This document shows positions 45,092-54,493 of a stretch of DNA of 64,000 nucleotides, in pieces (position 1 is the first letter of the stretch; each line of letters opens with the position of its first letter). Both the position numbers and the translations under genes were made by a program. The notes below the pieces were generated by a model that searched no databases, was not told the origin of the DNA, and worked only from the letters and a program-made list of their open reading frames with translations. The stretch comes from DATKMK01 sp035541895 (GTDB lineage Bacteria > Desulfobacterota > Binatia > HRBIN30 > JACQVA1). The stretch covers positions 1-64,000 of the forward strand of contig DATKMK010000053.1 in assembly GCA_035541895.1 (NCBI GenBank), read 5' to 3'.

Positions 45092-46744
45092 CTAGCTCTC
45101 GCCGTAATCCCACGGGTCGCGGCGGGCGAGGTCGGCGAGGTGCGCATCGCCCTCGCCCAGCAGACCGTGTTGGGCGTCGAACAGCCGCCAATGCAAACTC
45201 GAACCGAGCAAGGGTTGCGATTCGACGCAGATCACGCGCAACTCGCCCTCTTCGAAGTGGCACTGCGCCTGGACGCACGCGAGCAAACGATCGTCGCACA
45301 GGTGCCCTTCGCCGAAGTTCCAGCCGAGCACCGATCCGGCAACGTTTTCCCCGTCGACGTAGTTGTACTCCTGAAACGGGCGTTCGCTGAGCGCCCTGGG
45401 GAGCAGCAGCCCGAGCGTCCGCCCCTGCAGGTGCAATGAGCGGAACGCCAAGCCGCGGCAGTCCATGTTGGCGGCTTCTTCGGGTGCGAAGCGCTGCAAT
45501 TGTTCGCGCAACAACGGCGACGCGCGTTTCACGCGATCGAGCTTCTTGTAGCTGTCGCCGCGGAACAGCCACGCGTTCCACGCCCAATTGCCGGCGTAGT
45601 AGCGCATCGCGACCAGAAACGAGACCTTCGACGGAACGAGGTTGCCGATGAGCGGCAGGAGAATCAACCCGACGATCAGATAGACGGTCAACGGCGCCGA
45701 GGCGATGTCGAGCACGGTGACATCGGGATGGCCGGCGAAGAGAAAGAACGCCGCATAGATGCTGACCAGGTTCCACTCGAAGACCGCGCCGGCTGGCATG
45801 TTGCCGAGGATGAAGCCGTGCAACATCAGCACCAGGACCATGCCGATGACGAGCAACGGGCCGGTGTGACTCACGAACAGCAAGGTCAACGGCGCAGCGA
45901 ATTCGAGGAAGGTGCCGGCGTGCGCCATCAGCTTACCCAATCGCGACGGCGCGAAATTCTCGGGATACGATATAAACATCCGTCGACGCACCGCGGCGTT
46001 TTTGACCAGCGGGTTGTTCACCACCATGACCGGGATGACGTACCCGAAGGCGACCGTGAGCTTCGACACGCCGGCCCAGAACCAAATCGCGAGTTGCACC
46101 GCCTTGCAGGCGGCAATCCAATTTCCGGCCAGCAGAAAACAGACGATCATGGCGAAGTGATGCTCGACGCGCGCGGCGAATAGGATCGTCTTGTCGCCGA
46201 GTCCGCACAGCGGCAGGAGGACCACGATCGGCACGAGCTGCGCGGCCCCGAGCGCCGGCGAGATGAGCGCGCGGAACAGGGACGCGACAAACGCCGCATA
46301 GAGCGCAACGTCGAGCCATGTGCGTGTGATGCCGCCGAACACCGGCAGACTCGGAAACGGCGCCAGCTTCGTGGTTCCCGGCCGCAGGAAATGCAGGAAC
46401 GCAGTGAACGGCGGCCAGATGTGAAAACCGAGCGGGCCGCTCATGCAGCCGAAGCCGAGCACCTCGATCGCGCAGGCCCAGATGAACGCCTTCTGAAACG
46501 CAATGCCTGCATGCCACCATGTGCCGACGTGCGATGGACTTCCCAGTCCGGGCGTGAAGCTGCAGAACCACATCCACGCCAGCACGAACAAGCACAGCTT
46601 GACCGCGTGAAAGGCGTACGCGGCGATCGGCAAACCGATCCCCTTCATCACGTAGCCTTCGCAGCCTTCACGGACCAACTCGGAGAAGCTCTTCCGTGCC
46701 GGCTCCGGCGGCTGTGACTGCGCCGCTCCTTCACCCACGTGCAT
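45092..46744 (-). CDS. DUF3556-like multi-pass membrane protein
   Basis: A 550-residue protein with about ten membrane segments from residue ~35 (LPIAAYAFHAVKLCLFVLAWMWF) to ~390, then a ~160-residue soluble C-domain (CRGLAFRSLHLQGRTLGLLLPRAL, later ending DPWDYGES). It resembles the DUF3556 family known mainly from actinobacteria and soil bacteria, of unknown function. I used the ATG at 46744; a GTG six codons earlier is possible. It pairs with the FAD oxidoreductase 3 bases downstream and probably supplies or houses its lipid-phase substrate. Confidence 0.7.
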   Translation of the reverse strand: MHVGEGAAQSQPPEPARKSFSELVREGCEGYVMKGIGLPIAAYAFHAVKLCLFVLAWMWFCSFTPGLGSPSHVGTWWHAGIAFQKAFIWACAIEVLGFGCMSGPLGFHIWPPFTAFLHFLRPGTTKLAPFPSLPVFGGITRTWLDVALYAAFVASLFRALISPALGAAQLVPIVVLLPLCGLGDKTILFAARVEHHFAMIVCFLLAGNWIAACKAVQLAIWFWAGVSKLTVAFGYVIPVMVVNNPLVKNAAVRRRMFISYPENFAPSRLGKLMAHAGTFLEFAAPLTLLFVSHTGPLLVIGMVLVLMLHGFILGNMPAGAVFEWNLVSIYAAFFLFAGHPDVTVLDIASAPLTVYLIVGLILLPLIGNLVPSKVSFLVAMRYYAGNWAWNAWLFRGDSYKKLDRVKRASPLLREQLQRFAPEEAANMDCRGLAFRSLHLQGRTLGLLLPRALSERPFQEYNYVDGENVAGSVLGWNFGEGHLCDDRLLACVQAQCHFEEGELRVICVESQPLLGSSLHWRLFDAQHGLLGEGDAHLADLARRDPWDYGES

Positions 46745-46973
46745 TGGTTGCGAACCGTCCACGGGGCTGGTTTACCGCAATTCGCGCGCGCTTGGCCATA
46801 GCGATCGACCCGAGCCGCTTGCCGACCTATCTGATCAAGCCGGCGCGCCGCAGGTTCACGCTTGCAACCAGCGCTGAGTGGCGCTAGCCGACAAGCGCTA
46901 TGAGACTAATGGCACGATGCCTGAGGGGTCAGTCGCCACCGCTCGGGCGGCCGTGCGACATCCCTCGCATACA

Positions 46974-48227
46974 ATGACACGTGCGCAGCCACTCGAGTCC
47001 GCGGCCGACGGCTGGGTGCTGTGGGGGTCGGAGCTGTCGCCGTTTGCGCTCAAGGTCGAGGCGCTGTTGCGGTTCGCGGGCGTGGGGTTTCGCTGGTTGC
47101 CGGCGAGCGGAAGCTTCTTCGAGGCATTTCGCTTCGATCGACGACGGCGCCGACTGGTAGCGCGGCGCCTCCCGCTCACCTGGCCGAAGATGACCGATCT
47201 CGACGAGTTTCCGCTGGTGCCGTTCGTGTTCGGACCCGCGGGCGAGAATCTCTACGACTCGTCCGCGATCGCTGCATGGCTCGATCAGCGCGTGAATTCG
47301 GCCGCCCATTCACCACTGCTTCCGACCGGTGATGCCGCGCTCCGGTTTGCGGTGCGACTCATCGACGAGGCGCTGGACGAAGTCGGGCTGTATCTCGTGC
47401 ATCACAACCGCTGGGTGGTGTCGGCGCGCGACAACGACGCCGGCATGCGCTTGGCGCGCGAGATGCGCGCGTTGTTCGGCCCGCTCGCCGTCCTCGTCGG
47501 TTATTCGTTCCCGGGCCGCCAGGTGCGCCGCCTGCCCTATCTCTTTAGCGTGGCGCCATCCGACGCCGCGGGCTTCGACGATCTGCCGGCGCGCTTACGA
47601 CCGCCGTCACGCCCGGGCTTCCCGCCGACGCACAAGCTGATCGAAGGCGCGTTCGCACAGTTGCTCGGCGCGATTGAACCGATGCTGTCAGCGCGCGCCT
47701 ATCTCCTCGGTGAACGCTTCACGCTAGCCGATGCAAGTCTGTATGGACAACTCGGCATGAACCGCAGCGACCCCGGCGCGTGGAGATGGATTCGTCGCGA
47801 TGCACCTGCGACCGCTGCATGGATCGAGCGCATCGCACGCGGCGACTTCCACCCACAGCGACCTGATGGCAGATTGTCGCTCGATGATCCGATCGCGCCG
47901 CTGCTCGACTGGATTTGCCGGACCCTGGTGCCGCTGATGCAGCAGAACCATGACGCGTGGCAACGCCATCACGCGAACGGCGAGACCCGCTTCAATGAAG
48001 CCGCGTTCGACGCGGGGCGGGCGTTGTATGACGGTACGTTGCTCGGCCAACCGTTCCGCAGCGTCGTGAAGACCTTCCAGGTTCGGGTGTGGCGCGACCT
48101 TCGCGCCGAGTGGGACGCGCTCGCGCCAGCCGATCGCGCGCGGCTTGAAACGTTGCTGCCAAGCGCACATGGACTCGACCACACCGGCCTGTCACTTAAC
48201 TCGGCCGCACTCGCGAGACCGTCGTGA
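46974..48227 (+). CDS. Glutathione S-transferase-like protein, large form
   Basis: A 417-residue protein with a GST-type thioredoxin-fold start (WVLWGSELSPFALKVEALLRFAGVGFRWLP) and DEFPLVPFVFGPAGENLYDSSAIAAWLD, the usual cis-Pro and gamma-glutamyl binding region. A GST C-domain-like stretch (LLGERFTLADASLYGQLGMN) follows, and then a long extra C-terminal region. The ATG chosen is the third in frame; its ribosome-binding site is weak, and ATG 46917 or GTG 46878 are alternatives. The stop overlaps the GTG of the next gene (GTGA), so the two are coupled. Confidence 0.75.
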   Translation: MTRAQPLESAADGWVLWGSELSPFALKVEALLRFAGVGFRWLPASGSFFEAFRFDRRRRRLVARRLPLTWPKMTDLDEFPLVPFVFGPAGENLYDSSAIAAWLDQRVNSAAHSPLLPTGDAALRFAVRLIDEALDEVGLYLVHHNRWVVSARDNDAGMRLAREMRALFGPLAVLVGYSFPGRQVRRLPYLFSVAPSDAAGFDDLPARLRPPSRPGFPPTHKLIEGAFAQLLGAIEPMLSARAYLLGERFTLADASLYGQLGMNRSDPGAWRWIRRDAPATAAWIERIARGDFHPQRPDGRLSLDDPIAPLLDWICRTLVPLMQQNHDAWQRHHANGETRFNEAAFDAGRALYDGTLLGQPFRSVVKTFQVRVWRDLRAEWDALAPADRARLETLLPSAHGLDHTGLSLNSAALARPS

Positions 48228-49570
48228 CGTCGATCGCGCGACGCATTGCGCCCTTGGTCGCGGCCGCGTTCACCAGTTCGCGCACGCGCGACATTCGGCG
48301 CTGGCTCGCGGAGCGGCGACGGCGGCTGCGCGGCGAGCCGCACCGCGTACGCTACTTCCATCAAGTCGATGATCCATACAGCTACCTCGCGTCGCAGGTG
48401 TTGCGCGAGCTGATCGATCGCTACGACATCGAGATTCAACCACATCTGGTTGGGCCGCCGTCCGACGCGGCGGCACCGGAGCGCCAGCGGCTCGAAGCGT
48501 TCGCGTGCCGCGATGCCGCCGACATCGCGCCCGGCTACGGTCTCGCGTTCCTAGCGCATGACGCGGTGCCGGATCCTGAGGTAGTAGACCTCGCGACACG
48601 CATTCTGTGCGCCACCGTCGCCTCCGGCCGATTCGTCGCCGTCGCAGCCGAGGTCGGACGCGCGCTGTGGAGTGGATCGCGCAGCTCATTGGGAGACTTG
48701 GCTCGACTCGAACCAGCGGCCGATCCCGCCGCGACGCGCGCGGCAGTCGAGGCTGGCACCGAACTCCGCCGGCGACATGGGCATTACCTCGGCGCGATGT
48801 TTCACTACGGCGGCGAATGGTACTGGGGCGTCGACCGTTTGCACCACCTCGAACGGCGTCTGCAAACGCTCGGCGCGTTGCGCCCCGACCGGGGACGCGG
48901 TTCGATCATTCGTCATCCGGACTTCAGCGATGCGCCGAGCATCGACCCGAGCGCGCGCGTCACGCTCGAATTCTTCCTCTCGTTGCGGAGTCCCTACACG
49001 TACATTGCGATGGAGCGGGTCTCCGCGCTGGCGCGGCGGTATCCGATCGACCTTGTACTGCGTCCGGTGTTGCCGATGGTGATGCGCGGGCTACCGGTCC
49101 CGAGCGTCAAGCGCATCTACATCACGCTCGATACCAAGCGGGAAGCCGACGACGCGGGCGTACCGTTCGGGCGAGTCTGCGATCCGGTGGGCCGACCCGT
49201 GGAGCGCGCGTTCTCGCTATTCGGCTGGGCGCGCAGTCAGGGGCGCGCCGCGCAGTTCCTGCTCTCGTTCGCCCGCGCCGCGTTTGCCGAGGGCGTCGAC
49301 ACCGGCGAGAACTCGGGTTTGCAGCACGTGGTCGAGCGCGCCGGCCTTGCGTGGATCGACGCACAAGCGCACCTCGATCGCGACGGCTGGCAGGGCGAAT
49401 TGGAGGAGAATCGCGCCGCGCTGTTGGCGATGGGGCTGTGGGGTGTACCGAGCTTCCGCGTTGCTGGTGGCAACGAGCGGGACGATTTCTCCACCTGGGG
49501 CCAGGACCGCTTGTGGCGTATCGAGCAGGAAATCCGCCGGCGTCTGGCGCCACCTTCGCCCGCCCGCTGA
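48224..49570 (+). CDS. Tandem DsbA/2-hydroxychromene-2-carboxylate isomerase-like protein
   Basis: A 448-residue protein with two thioredoxin-fold units of the HCCA-isomerase/GST-kappa type. The first begins at ~43 (YFHQVDDPYSYLASQVLREL) and the second at ~248 (LEFFLSLRSPYTYIAMERVSAL). Both carry the DxPYxYLA-like active-site start without a CxxC pair, so glutathione-dependent isomerase activity is more likely than disulfide exchange. The second unit ends in the family LWGVPSFRVAGG. The GTG start overlaps the upstream GST stop by 4 bases. The pair probably handles aromatic or xenobiotic intermediates. Confidence 0.78.
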   Translation: MTSIARRIAPLVAAAFTSSRTRDIRRWLAERRRRLRGEPHRVRYFHQVDDPYSYLASQVLRELIDRYDIEIQPHLVGPPSDAAAPERQRLEAFACRDAADIAPGYGLAFLAHDAVPDPEVVDLATRILCATVASGRFVAVAAEVGRALWSGSRSSLGDLARLEPAADPAATRAAVEAGTELRRRHGHYLGAMFHYGGEWYWGVDRLHHLERRLQTLGALRPDRGRGSIIRHPDFSDAPSIDPSARVTLEFFLSLRSPYTYIAMERVSALARRYPIDLVLRPVLPMVMRGLPVPSVKRIYITLDTKREADDAGVPFGRVCDPVGRPVERAFSLFGWARSQGRAAQFLLSFARAAFAEGVDTGENSGLQHVVERAGLAWIDAQAHLDRDGWQGELEENRAALLAMGLWGVPSFRVAGGNERDDFSTWGQDRLWRIEQEIRRRLAPPSPAR

Positions 49571-49729
49571 ACTGCCGTTTCTTACCGGTTGGAATCGGGT
49601 TGCACCGTCCGGGAACGACCCGTTCCGACTGCGGCCTCTGAGACTCCGGATGAAATCGGCATTCCTGCGGCCCGTTACTTGCTGATCTCACCGGGGTGAG
49701 GGGAGGCGCTTGCCGCCCCCAAGTTTAGG

Positions 49730-52700
49730 ATGACCCCGACGATTGGTCCGCGCGAGATTCCGTTCAACTACACGTCTGCAGACGACCGCCAGGCGATCAC
49801 CTGGCTGCTCGGCGACGACACCTGGCGCAAGCTCGAAGCATTACGGGCCCGCCGCGTCACCGGTCGTTCGGCGCGGCTGTTGATGCGCTGCTTCGGCGAA
49901 CTATTGGTGCATCGCCGCAATCCGTTTCTTTACCAAGAATTGATCGCCGACTCGCGGCGCCAGCGCCAGTTCTTCACCAGCGTCGATGCCGACCTCGGCA
50001 TCATCGAGTCCAACGCCGGCGACGAGTCGCTCGTGCTTGAGGTGTTGGCCACCACACGCGCGTACGTCGACGGATTCCGCGAGGAAGTCGTCGCGATGCC
50101 GCATCGACGACGGCGTCTGCTCGCGATCCTCGGACCGATCGTGGGGAAGCAGAACGTGCACTTCGATCCGTTCACGCTGGTGAGCCATGCCACCGACGCC
50201 ACCGATTGGCGACTGCACCTCCCCTTGGCGGTGATCACCCCGACCGACGAGGCGCACGTGGGGCCGGCGCTCGCGGCGATCGCGGCGATCGGACTCCACG
50301 CGATTCCGCGCGGCGCCGGCACCGGGCTCACCGGCGGCACCGTTCCGTTGCGCCCGGATTGCGTAATGATCAACACCGAGAAGCTCAACCGCATCCACGG
50401 CATCACGGACGAAGCGTTCGTGCTCGCCGGCGGCCGCCGCGTCAGCGCTCCTGTGATGCGGCTTGAAGCCGGCGTCATCACCGAACGCGCGATCGAGTAC
50501 GCGGCCGAGCGCGGGCTGGTATTCGCCACCGATCCGACCAGCGCGTGGGCGTGCACCATCGGCGGCAACATCGCCGAAAACGCCGGCGGGAAGACGGCCG
50601 TGCTGTGGGGCACGTGCATCGACAACCTGCTGGCGTACGACATGGCGATGCCGGACGGCGCTTGCTACCGGATTCGGCGCACCGATCACCAGCTCCGCAA
50701 GATTCTGCCGAGCGACTCGCTGACGTTTGAGGTTCGCGACGCCGCGGGTGCCCTGCTCCGCACGGTCGAGTTGCACGGATCGGACATTCGGCGGCTTGGC
50801 CTGTGGAAGGACATCACCAACAAGACGCTCAACGGGCTGCCCGGCGTGCAGAAGGAAGGCACCGACGGCGTCATCACGTCTGCGGAGTTCATTCTGTATC
50901 GGCAGTACGAAGTCCGCGCGACGCTCTGTCTCGAATTTTTCGGGCCCGACATGGACGAGGCCAGCCGCGTCATCCTCGAACTGTCGCGCGCATTCCCGAA
51001 CGACGGCGGGGCCGTGCTGCAAGCTCTCGAACACTTCGACGACGAGTACGTCCGCGCGATCGGTTACAAGGTTAAAGCCGCGCGCGCTGAGACCCCACGA
51101 GCCGTGTTGTTGATTGACGTCGTCGGTCACACGACCGGCAACGTGGAGCGCGCCGTCGCGCGCGTTCGCGAGTTGCTGGGGCCTCATCGCAACACTTGCC
51201 TGTTCGTCGCCAAGGACGCCGACGAGGCGAAGGTGTTTTGGGCCGATCGCAAGCGGTTCGGCGCGATCGCCGCGCGCACCAACGCCTTCAAGCTCAACGA
51301 AGATGTCTGCCTGCCGCTGGATGCGCTCGCCGAGTTCGCGCGCTTCTGCGAAGCCCTCAACGTTGTCGAGGAGCGCCACAGCCAGCACACCTTCGTGCGA
51401 CGCACCGAGGCCGTGCTGAAGAGCGTGTCGCCGCAGCCGGATGCCCCGTGGCTCGCGGACAAGATCGTCTCGGCACTGGCCCTATGCGAGCGAGCGCTCG
51501 CGAATCTCACCGCAGCCGAGGCGACGGAGGTGCGCAGCCTCGCGATTGCCAAGTCGCTGCGTGAAGGCCTGGCGCAGCTCTTGGGTAGCTATGAGGCCCT
51601 CGTGCGCGACATCGAGTTGGTGTACGCCGACGTGCGCTCCCGGCGGATCGTGATCGCCACCCACATGCACGCGGGCGACGGCAACGTGCACGTCAACATC
51701 CCGATCTTGTCGAACGACCGGATCATGATGAAGCGCGCCGAAGCCGTGGTCGATCAGGTGATGGAAAAGGTCGCGGCGCTCGGCGGGGTGTGTTCGGGCG
51801 AGCACGGCATCGGCGTGACCAAGCTCAAGTACCTCGACCCTGAGCGCATCCGCGATCTCGCCGAGTATCGTCGCGAGGTCGACCCGCGCGGGACCATGAA
51901 CCCCGGTAAGCTCTCCGACTTCGACGCGATCACGCACATCTACACGCCGTCGTTCAACCTGCTCGAACTCGAAGCGCGGATTCTGCAGCACGGCAGATTG
52001 GAAGCGCTGGCGGGCAAGATCGCCACCTGCGTCCGCTGCGGCAAGTGCAAGCCCAACTGTTGCGTGTTTCATCCGGCGCGCGGACTCTTCTACCATCCGC
52101 GCAACAAGAACCTCGCCATCGGCGCGCTGATCGAAGCGCTGCTGTACGAATCGCAGCATGAGCGCGCCGCGAGCTTTGGCATGCTGCGCCACCTCGAAGA
52201 CGTCGCCGATCACTGCACGATCTGCCACAAGTGCCTGAAGCCCTGCCCGGTCGATATCGACACCGGTGAGGTCTCGGTGTTGGAGCGCGAGATTCTCGCC
52301 GCGCACGGCTACAAGCACACCGCACCGGCAACCAAGGCGACGTTGCGGTATCTCGAGAGTCGGTCGCCGGCATTCAACGCGGCGTTTCGCGCCGGCGTGC
52401 TGCAGCTCGGCGGACAGGTGCAGCGCCGGTTGGCGCGGCGATTCGGCCCGTCGTGTGCGTGGGCGGCACTGCGGTCGCCGGTGCCCGCCGCCGATGCCCT
52501 GACGCTGCGCGACGTGCTGCCGCCGTGCGACGCCAACCAGGCGCTGCTGTTCGAGCCCGATGGTGACGTGAGCGGCTCGGTGTTCTACTTTCCCGGTTGC
52601 GGGTCAGAGCGACTCTTCGGAAGCATATCGATGGCGGCGCTGCACGTGCTGCTGGAACTCCGCACGCGCGTGGTCGTGCCGCCGCCGTTTCTGTGCTGCG

Positions 52701-53320
52701 GATTTCCGCACCGCGCCAACGCGCAGAGCGATCAGCACGGCCGCATCGTCTTGCGCGACAGCATCATCTTCGCCCAAATCCGTGAGATGTTCGCCTACCT
52801 CGACTTCGATGCGGTGACGGTTACCTGCGGCACCTGCCGCGAAGCGCTCGGGCAGATCGAGATCGGCAAGATATTCGACGCGCCGGTGATCGATGTCGCG
52901 CGCTACGCGGTTGACCGCGGGCTGCAACTCGATAACCACGATCGCTGTCTCTATCACGCGCCGTGTCACGATTCGCTGGACGGCAAGGCACCGGTGGCAC
53001 TGAGACGGCTGGGCTTCGAGGTCGTGGCAGTACCGCACTGTTGTTCGGAAGCCGGCACACTGGCGCTGTCGCGGCCCGACATCACCGATGCGATGCTCGA
53101 TCGCAAAGCCGAGTCGATCCGTGCCGCCCTAGTGGAGCATGCGGGCGGCCGCGAGATCCTCACCAACTGTCCGTCGTGCATCCAGGGTCTCGGTCGCACG
53201 GCGAGATTGGGGATCTCGCCTCAGCACGTCGCGGTGGCACTCGCACGCAAGCTTTCCGGCGAGCGTTGGATGGACGCCTTCCGCACCCGCGCGGCTCGCG
53301 CGACCGCAATCCGATTCTGA
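49730..53320 (+). CDS. Large FAD-linked dehydrogenase fused to Fe-S/CCG domains (D-lactate/glycolate type)
   Basis: A 1196-residue fusion. Residues ~1-130 form a DUF3683-like N-domain. The FAD-binding_4 domain (~165-310) includes IPRGAGTGLTGGTVPL and IGGNIAENAGGK. The FAD-oxidase C-domain runs to ~725 with HMHAGDGNVHVNIPI. Two [4Fe-4S] motifs follow: CVRCGKCKPNC (from 767) and CTICHKCLKPCPV (from 829). Two CCG-type modules finish the protein (YFPGCGSERL, CCGFPHR near 989, and CCSEAG near 1103). It should oxidise a 2-hydroxy acid such as D-lactate and pass electrons to the quinone pool. No transport gene or regulator accompanies it. Confidence 0.88.
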   Translation: MTPTIGPREIPFNYTSADDRQAITWLLGDDTWRKLEALRARRVTGRSARLLMRCFGELLVHRRNPFLYQELIADSRRQRQFFTSVDADLGIIESNAGDESLVLEVLATTRAYVDGFREEVVAMPHRRRRLLAILGPIVGKQNVHFDPFTLVSHATDATDWRLHLPLAVITPTDEAHVGPALAAIAAIGLHAIPRGAGTGLTGGTVPLRPDCVMINTEKLNRIHGITDEAFVLAGGRRVSAPVMRLEAGVITERAIEYAAERGLVFATDPTSAWACTIGGNIAENAGGKTAVLWGTCIDNLLAYDMAMPDGACYRIRRTDHQLRKILPSDSLTFEVRDAAGALLRTVELHGSDIRRLGLWKDITNKTLNGLPGVQKEGTDGVITSAEFILYRQYEVRATLCLEFFGPDMDEASRVILELSRAFPNDGGAVLQALEHFDDEYVRAIGYKVKAARAETPRAVLLIDVVGHTTGNVERAVARVRELLGPHRNTCLFVAKDADEAKVFWADRKRFGAIAARTNAFKLNEDVCLPLDALAEFARFCEALNVVEERHSQHTFVRRTEAVLKSVSPQPDAPWLADKIVSALALCERALANLTAAEATEVRSLAIAKSLREGLAQLLGSYEALVRDIELVYADVRSRRIVIATHMHAGDGNVHVNIPILSNDRIMMKRAEAVVDQVMEKVAALGGVCSGEHGIGVTKLKYLDPERIRDLAEYRREVDPRGTMNPGKLSDFDAITHIYTPSFNLLELEARILQHGRLEALAGKIATCVRCGKCKPNCCVFHPARGLFYHPRNKNLAIGALIEALLYESQHERAASFGMLRHLEDVADHCTICHKCLKPCPVDIDTGEVSVLEREILAAHGYKHTAPATKATLRYLESRSPAFNAAFRAGVLQLGGQVQRRLARRFGPSCAWAALRSPVPAADALTLRDVLPPCDANQALLFEPDGDVSGSVFYFPGCGSERLFGSISMAALHVLLELRTRVVVPPPFLCCGFPHRANAQSDQHGRIVLRDSIIFAQIREMFAYLDFDAVTVTCGTCREALGQIEIGKIFDAPVIDVARYAVDRGLQLDNHDRCLYHAPCHDSLDGKAPVALRRLGFEVVAVPHCCSEAGTLALSRPDITDAMLDRKAESIRAALVEHAGGREILTNCPSCIQGLGRTARLGISPQHVAVALARKLSGERWMDAFRTRAARATAIRF

Positions 53321-53332
53321 GCGCACCGCCCC

Positions 53333-53349
53333 CGTCGCAATTTGCGACG
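53333..53349. repeat. Palindrome after the dehydrogenase gene
   Basis: CGTCGCAA and TTGCGACG are perfect arms around a single T, 12 bases after the stop. As RNA it can form a 6-bp hairpin with a 5-base loop, but no T-run follows. The rest of the 325-base space up to 53645 shows no gene or interpretable element other than the strong ribosome-binding site of the next gene. Confidence 0.4.
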
Positions 53350-53645
53350 ACCCGGGCTGAAGAATTCGGCCGCGTGCTCGTCCTAGGAAGCGATCACCCA
53401 AGTTGACTGCAGGTCATCGCCGTGTGGTTGCTGCCGTTCCCCGCGTGTCCAGAATACGAGACAGCCGCCTCATCCCAGCAACACCCAGTGCCTCTCCAGC
53501 GGGCAGTTCGTGACTCGGGTTCAGCCGAAGTCCTTGGGGAACTTAGACGCACTGCGTTGGTGCCGCTCTTGCACCCTACACGGCTGCACTTGCGATTGGG
53601 CCGTCTGCGCAGGGGGGCAGGGGGTTCAGTGAAGGAGGACAGTTC

Positions 53646-54236
53646 ATGGCGAAGCATTCACCACGAGAAAGCTCACCGATGGGAGGCTCAGGGATGAAAC
53701 TGGCGGCGAGCACGTCGACCGGCGAACTCGGAAGTCATCGGAACGAAGTGAGTTCGGGCAAGCTCGGTTGCGCGCCGCGGCCTGCCTTGCTGTCCCTCTC
53801 TCGCGCGGAGCGTTCGGACCTCGAACGGCTGGCTCAACATCACCCGACGGGACTGGCGAGGCGTGCGCAGCTCATCCTCGCGCGCACCGATGGATACACG
53901 CTGAAGACCATCGGCCGTCGGTTCGGCGTGCATCCGGACACCGTACGCCGCTGGCTGGTCCGCTATGGAAGTCGCGGACTCGCCGGCCTTCGCCACGGCA
54001 ACCTGGGTAAGTCGCGCAATTTAGTGTTCGACACGCCGATCCGGGAGGAGATCCGCCGCCGCGCCAACACCGATCCCACCGTACTGGGCGAGCCGTTTTC
54101 GTCGTGGTCTCTGATCAAGCTGCGCGATCATCTGATGCGTCGCGAGGTCGTCCACACGATCAGCCACGAGTCGCTGCGCCAAATCCTCCGCACCGATCCG
54201 CCGCAACGCTATTGGCGGATGCCGCGCGGCGGCTGA
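53646..54236 (+). CDS. Helix-turn-helix protein, paralogue of the gene at the window start
   Basis: A 196-residue protein with one homeodomain-like HTH unit (~55-120: RRAQLILARTDGYTLKTIGRRFGVHPDTVRRWLVRYGSRGLAGLRHGNLGKSRN region, landmarks only) and an IS630-type wing (SSWSLIKLRDHLMRREVVHTISHESLRQIL, ~152-182). Compared with 19-744, it has a ~50-residue extra N-terminus and lacks the second HTH unit. No DDE catalytic domain follows. The ATG has GAAGGAGG 6 bases upstream, so it looks translated. It is a likely DNA-binding regulator of transposon origin. The Pho-regulated porin follows in the same direction. Confidence 0.72.
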   Translation: MAKHSPRESSPMGGSGMKLAASTSTGELGSHRNEVSSGKLGCAPRPALLSLSRAERSDLERLAQHHPTGLARRAQLILARTDGYTLKTIGRRFGVHPDTVRRWLVRYGSRGLAGLRHGNLGKSRNLVFDTPIREEIRRRANTDPTVLGEPFSSWSLIKLRDHLMRREVVHTISHESLRQILRTDPPQRYWRMPRGG

Positions 54237-54371
54237 ATCGAGGGGCGGCTTATCTCGCTCCTCCACTTATCCTGAGTTTCGCGCGGAGCATCCTTCAGGT
54301 TCCGTTCGCCAACGGCTCACCGGCCTCTGCGCCGTTCCCACCGATTTCGTCAAAGCATCGGTCGGCGCAGC

Positions 54372-54411
54372 CTGTCATCCAATCGTTACGCGTCTGTAAC
54401 CAAACCATCAT
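54372..54411 (+). promoter_or_regulatory. Tandem Pho-box-like repeats
   Basis: Four direct repeats recur with an exact 11-base period: CTGTCAT (54372), TCGTTAC (54383), CTGTAAC (54394) and CCATCAT (54405), separated by 4-base spacers. Seven-base half-sites starting CTGTCA/CTGTAA with 4-base spacers are the PhoB-binding pattern. They lie 83 bases before the porin-PstS pair, whose products are phosphate-starvation functions. Confidence 0.7.
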
Positions 54412-54493
54412 GTAGGCGCCGGTTGTCGCCGCGTCTTCCTGCACGACATGGGCTTGTGTCGCCCAGTGCCTCAACCAAAGGAGGGTCGTTCAG

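Noticed and set aside
43965..45776. 603-codon minus-strand frame overlapping the FAD oxidoreductase and DUF3556 genes
   Set aside because: Both overlapped genes have strong motifs in another frame; this frame is Arg-rich noise.
48690..48720. tRNA-like T-loop string (GGCTCGACTCGAACC)
   Set aside because: No acceptor or anticodon arm can be built around it and it lies inside a well-supported coding region.
53422..53697. 91-codon frame ahead of the second HTH gene
   Set aside because: It has no ribosome-binding site and no motif, and it runs into the HTH gene in another frame.
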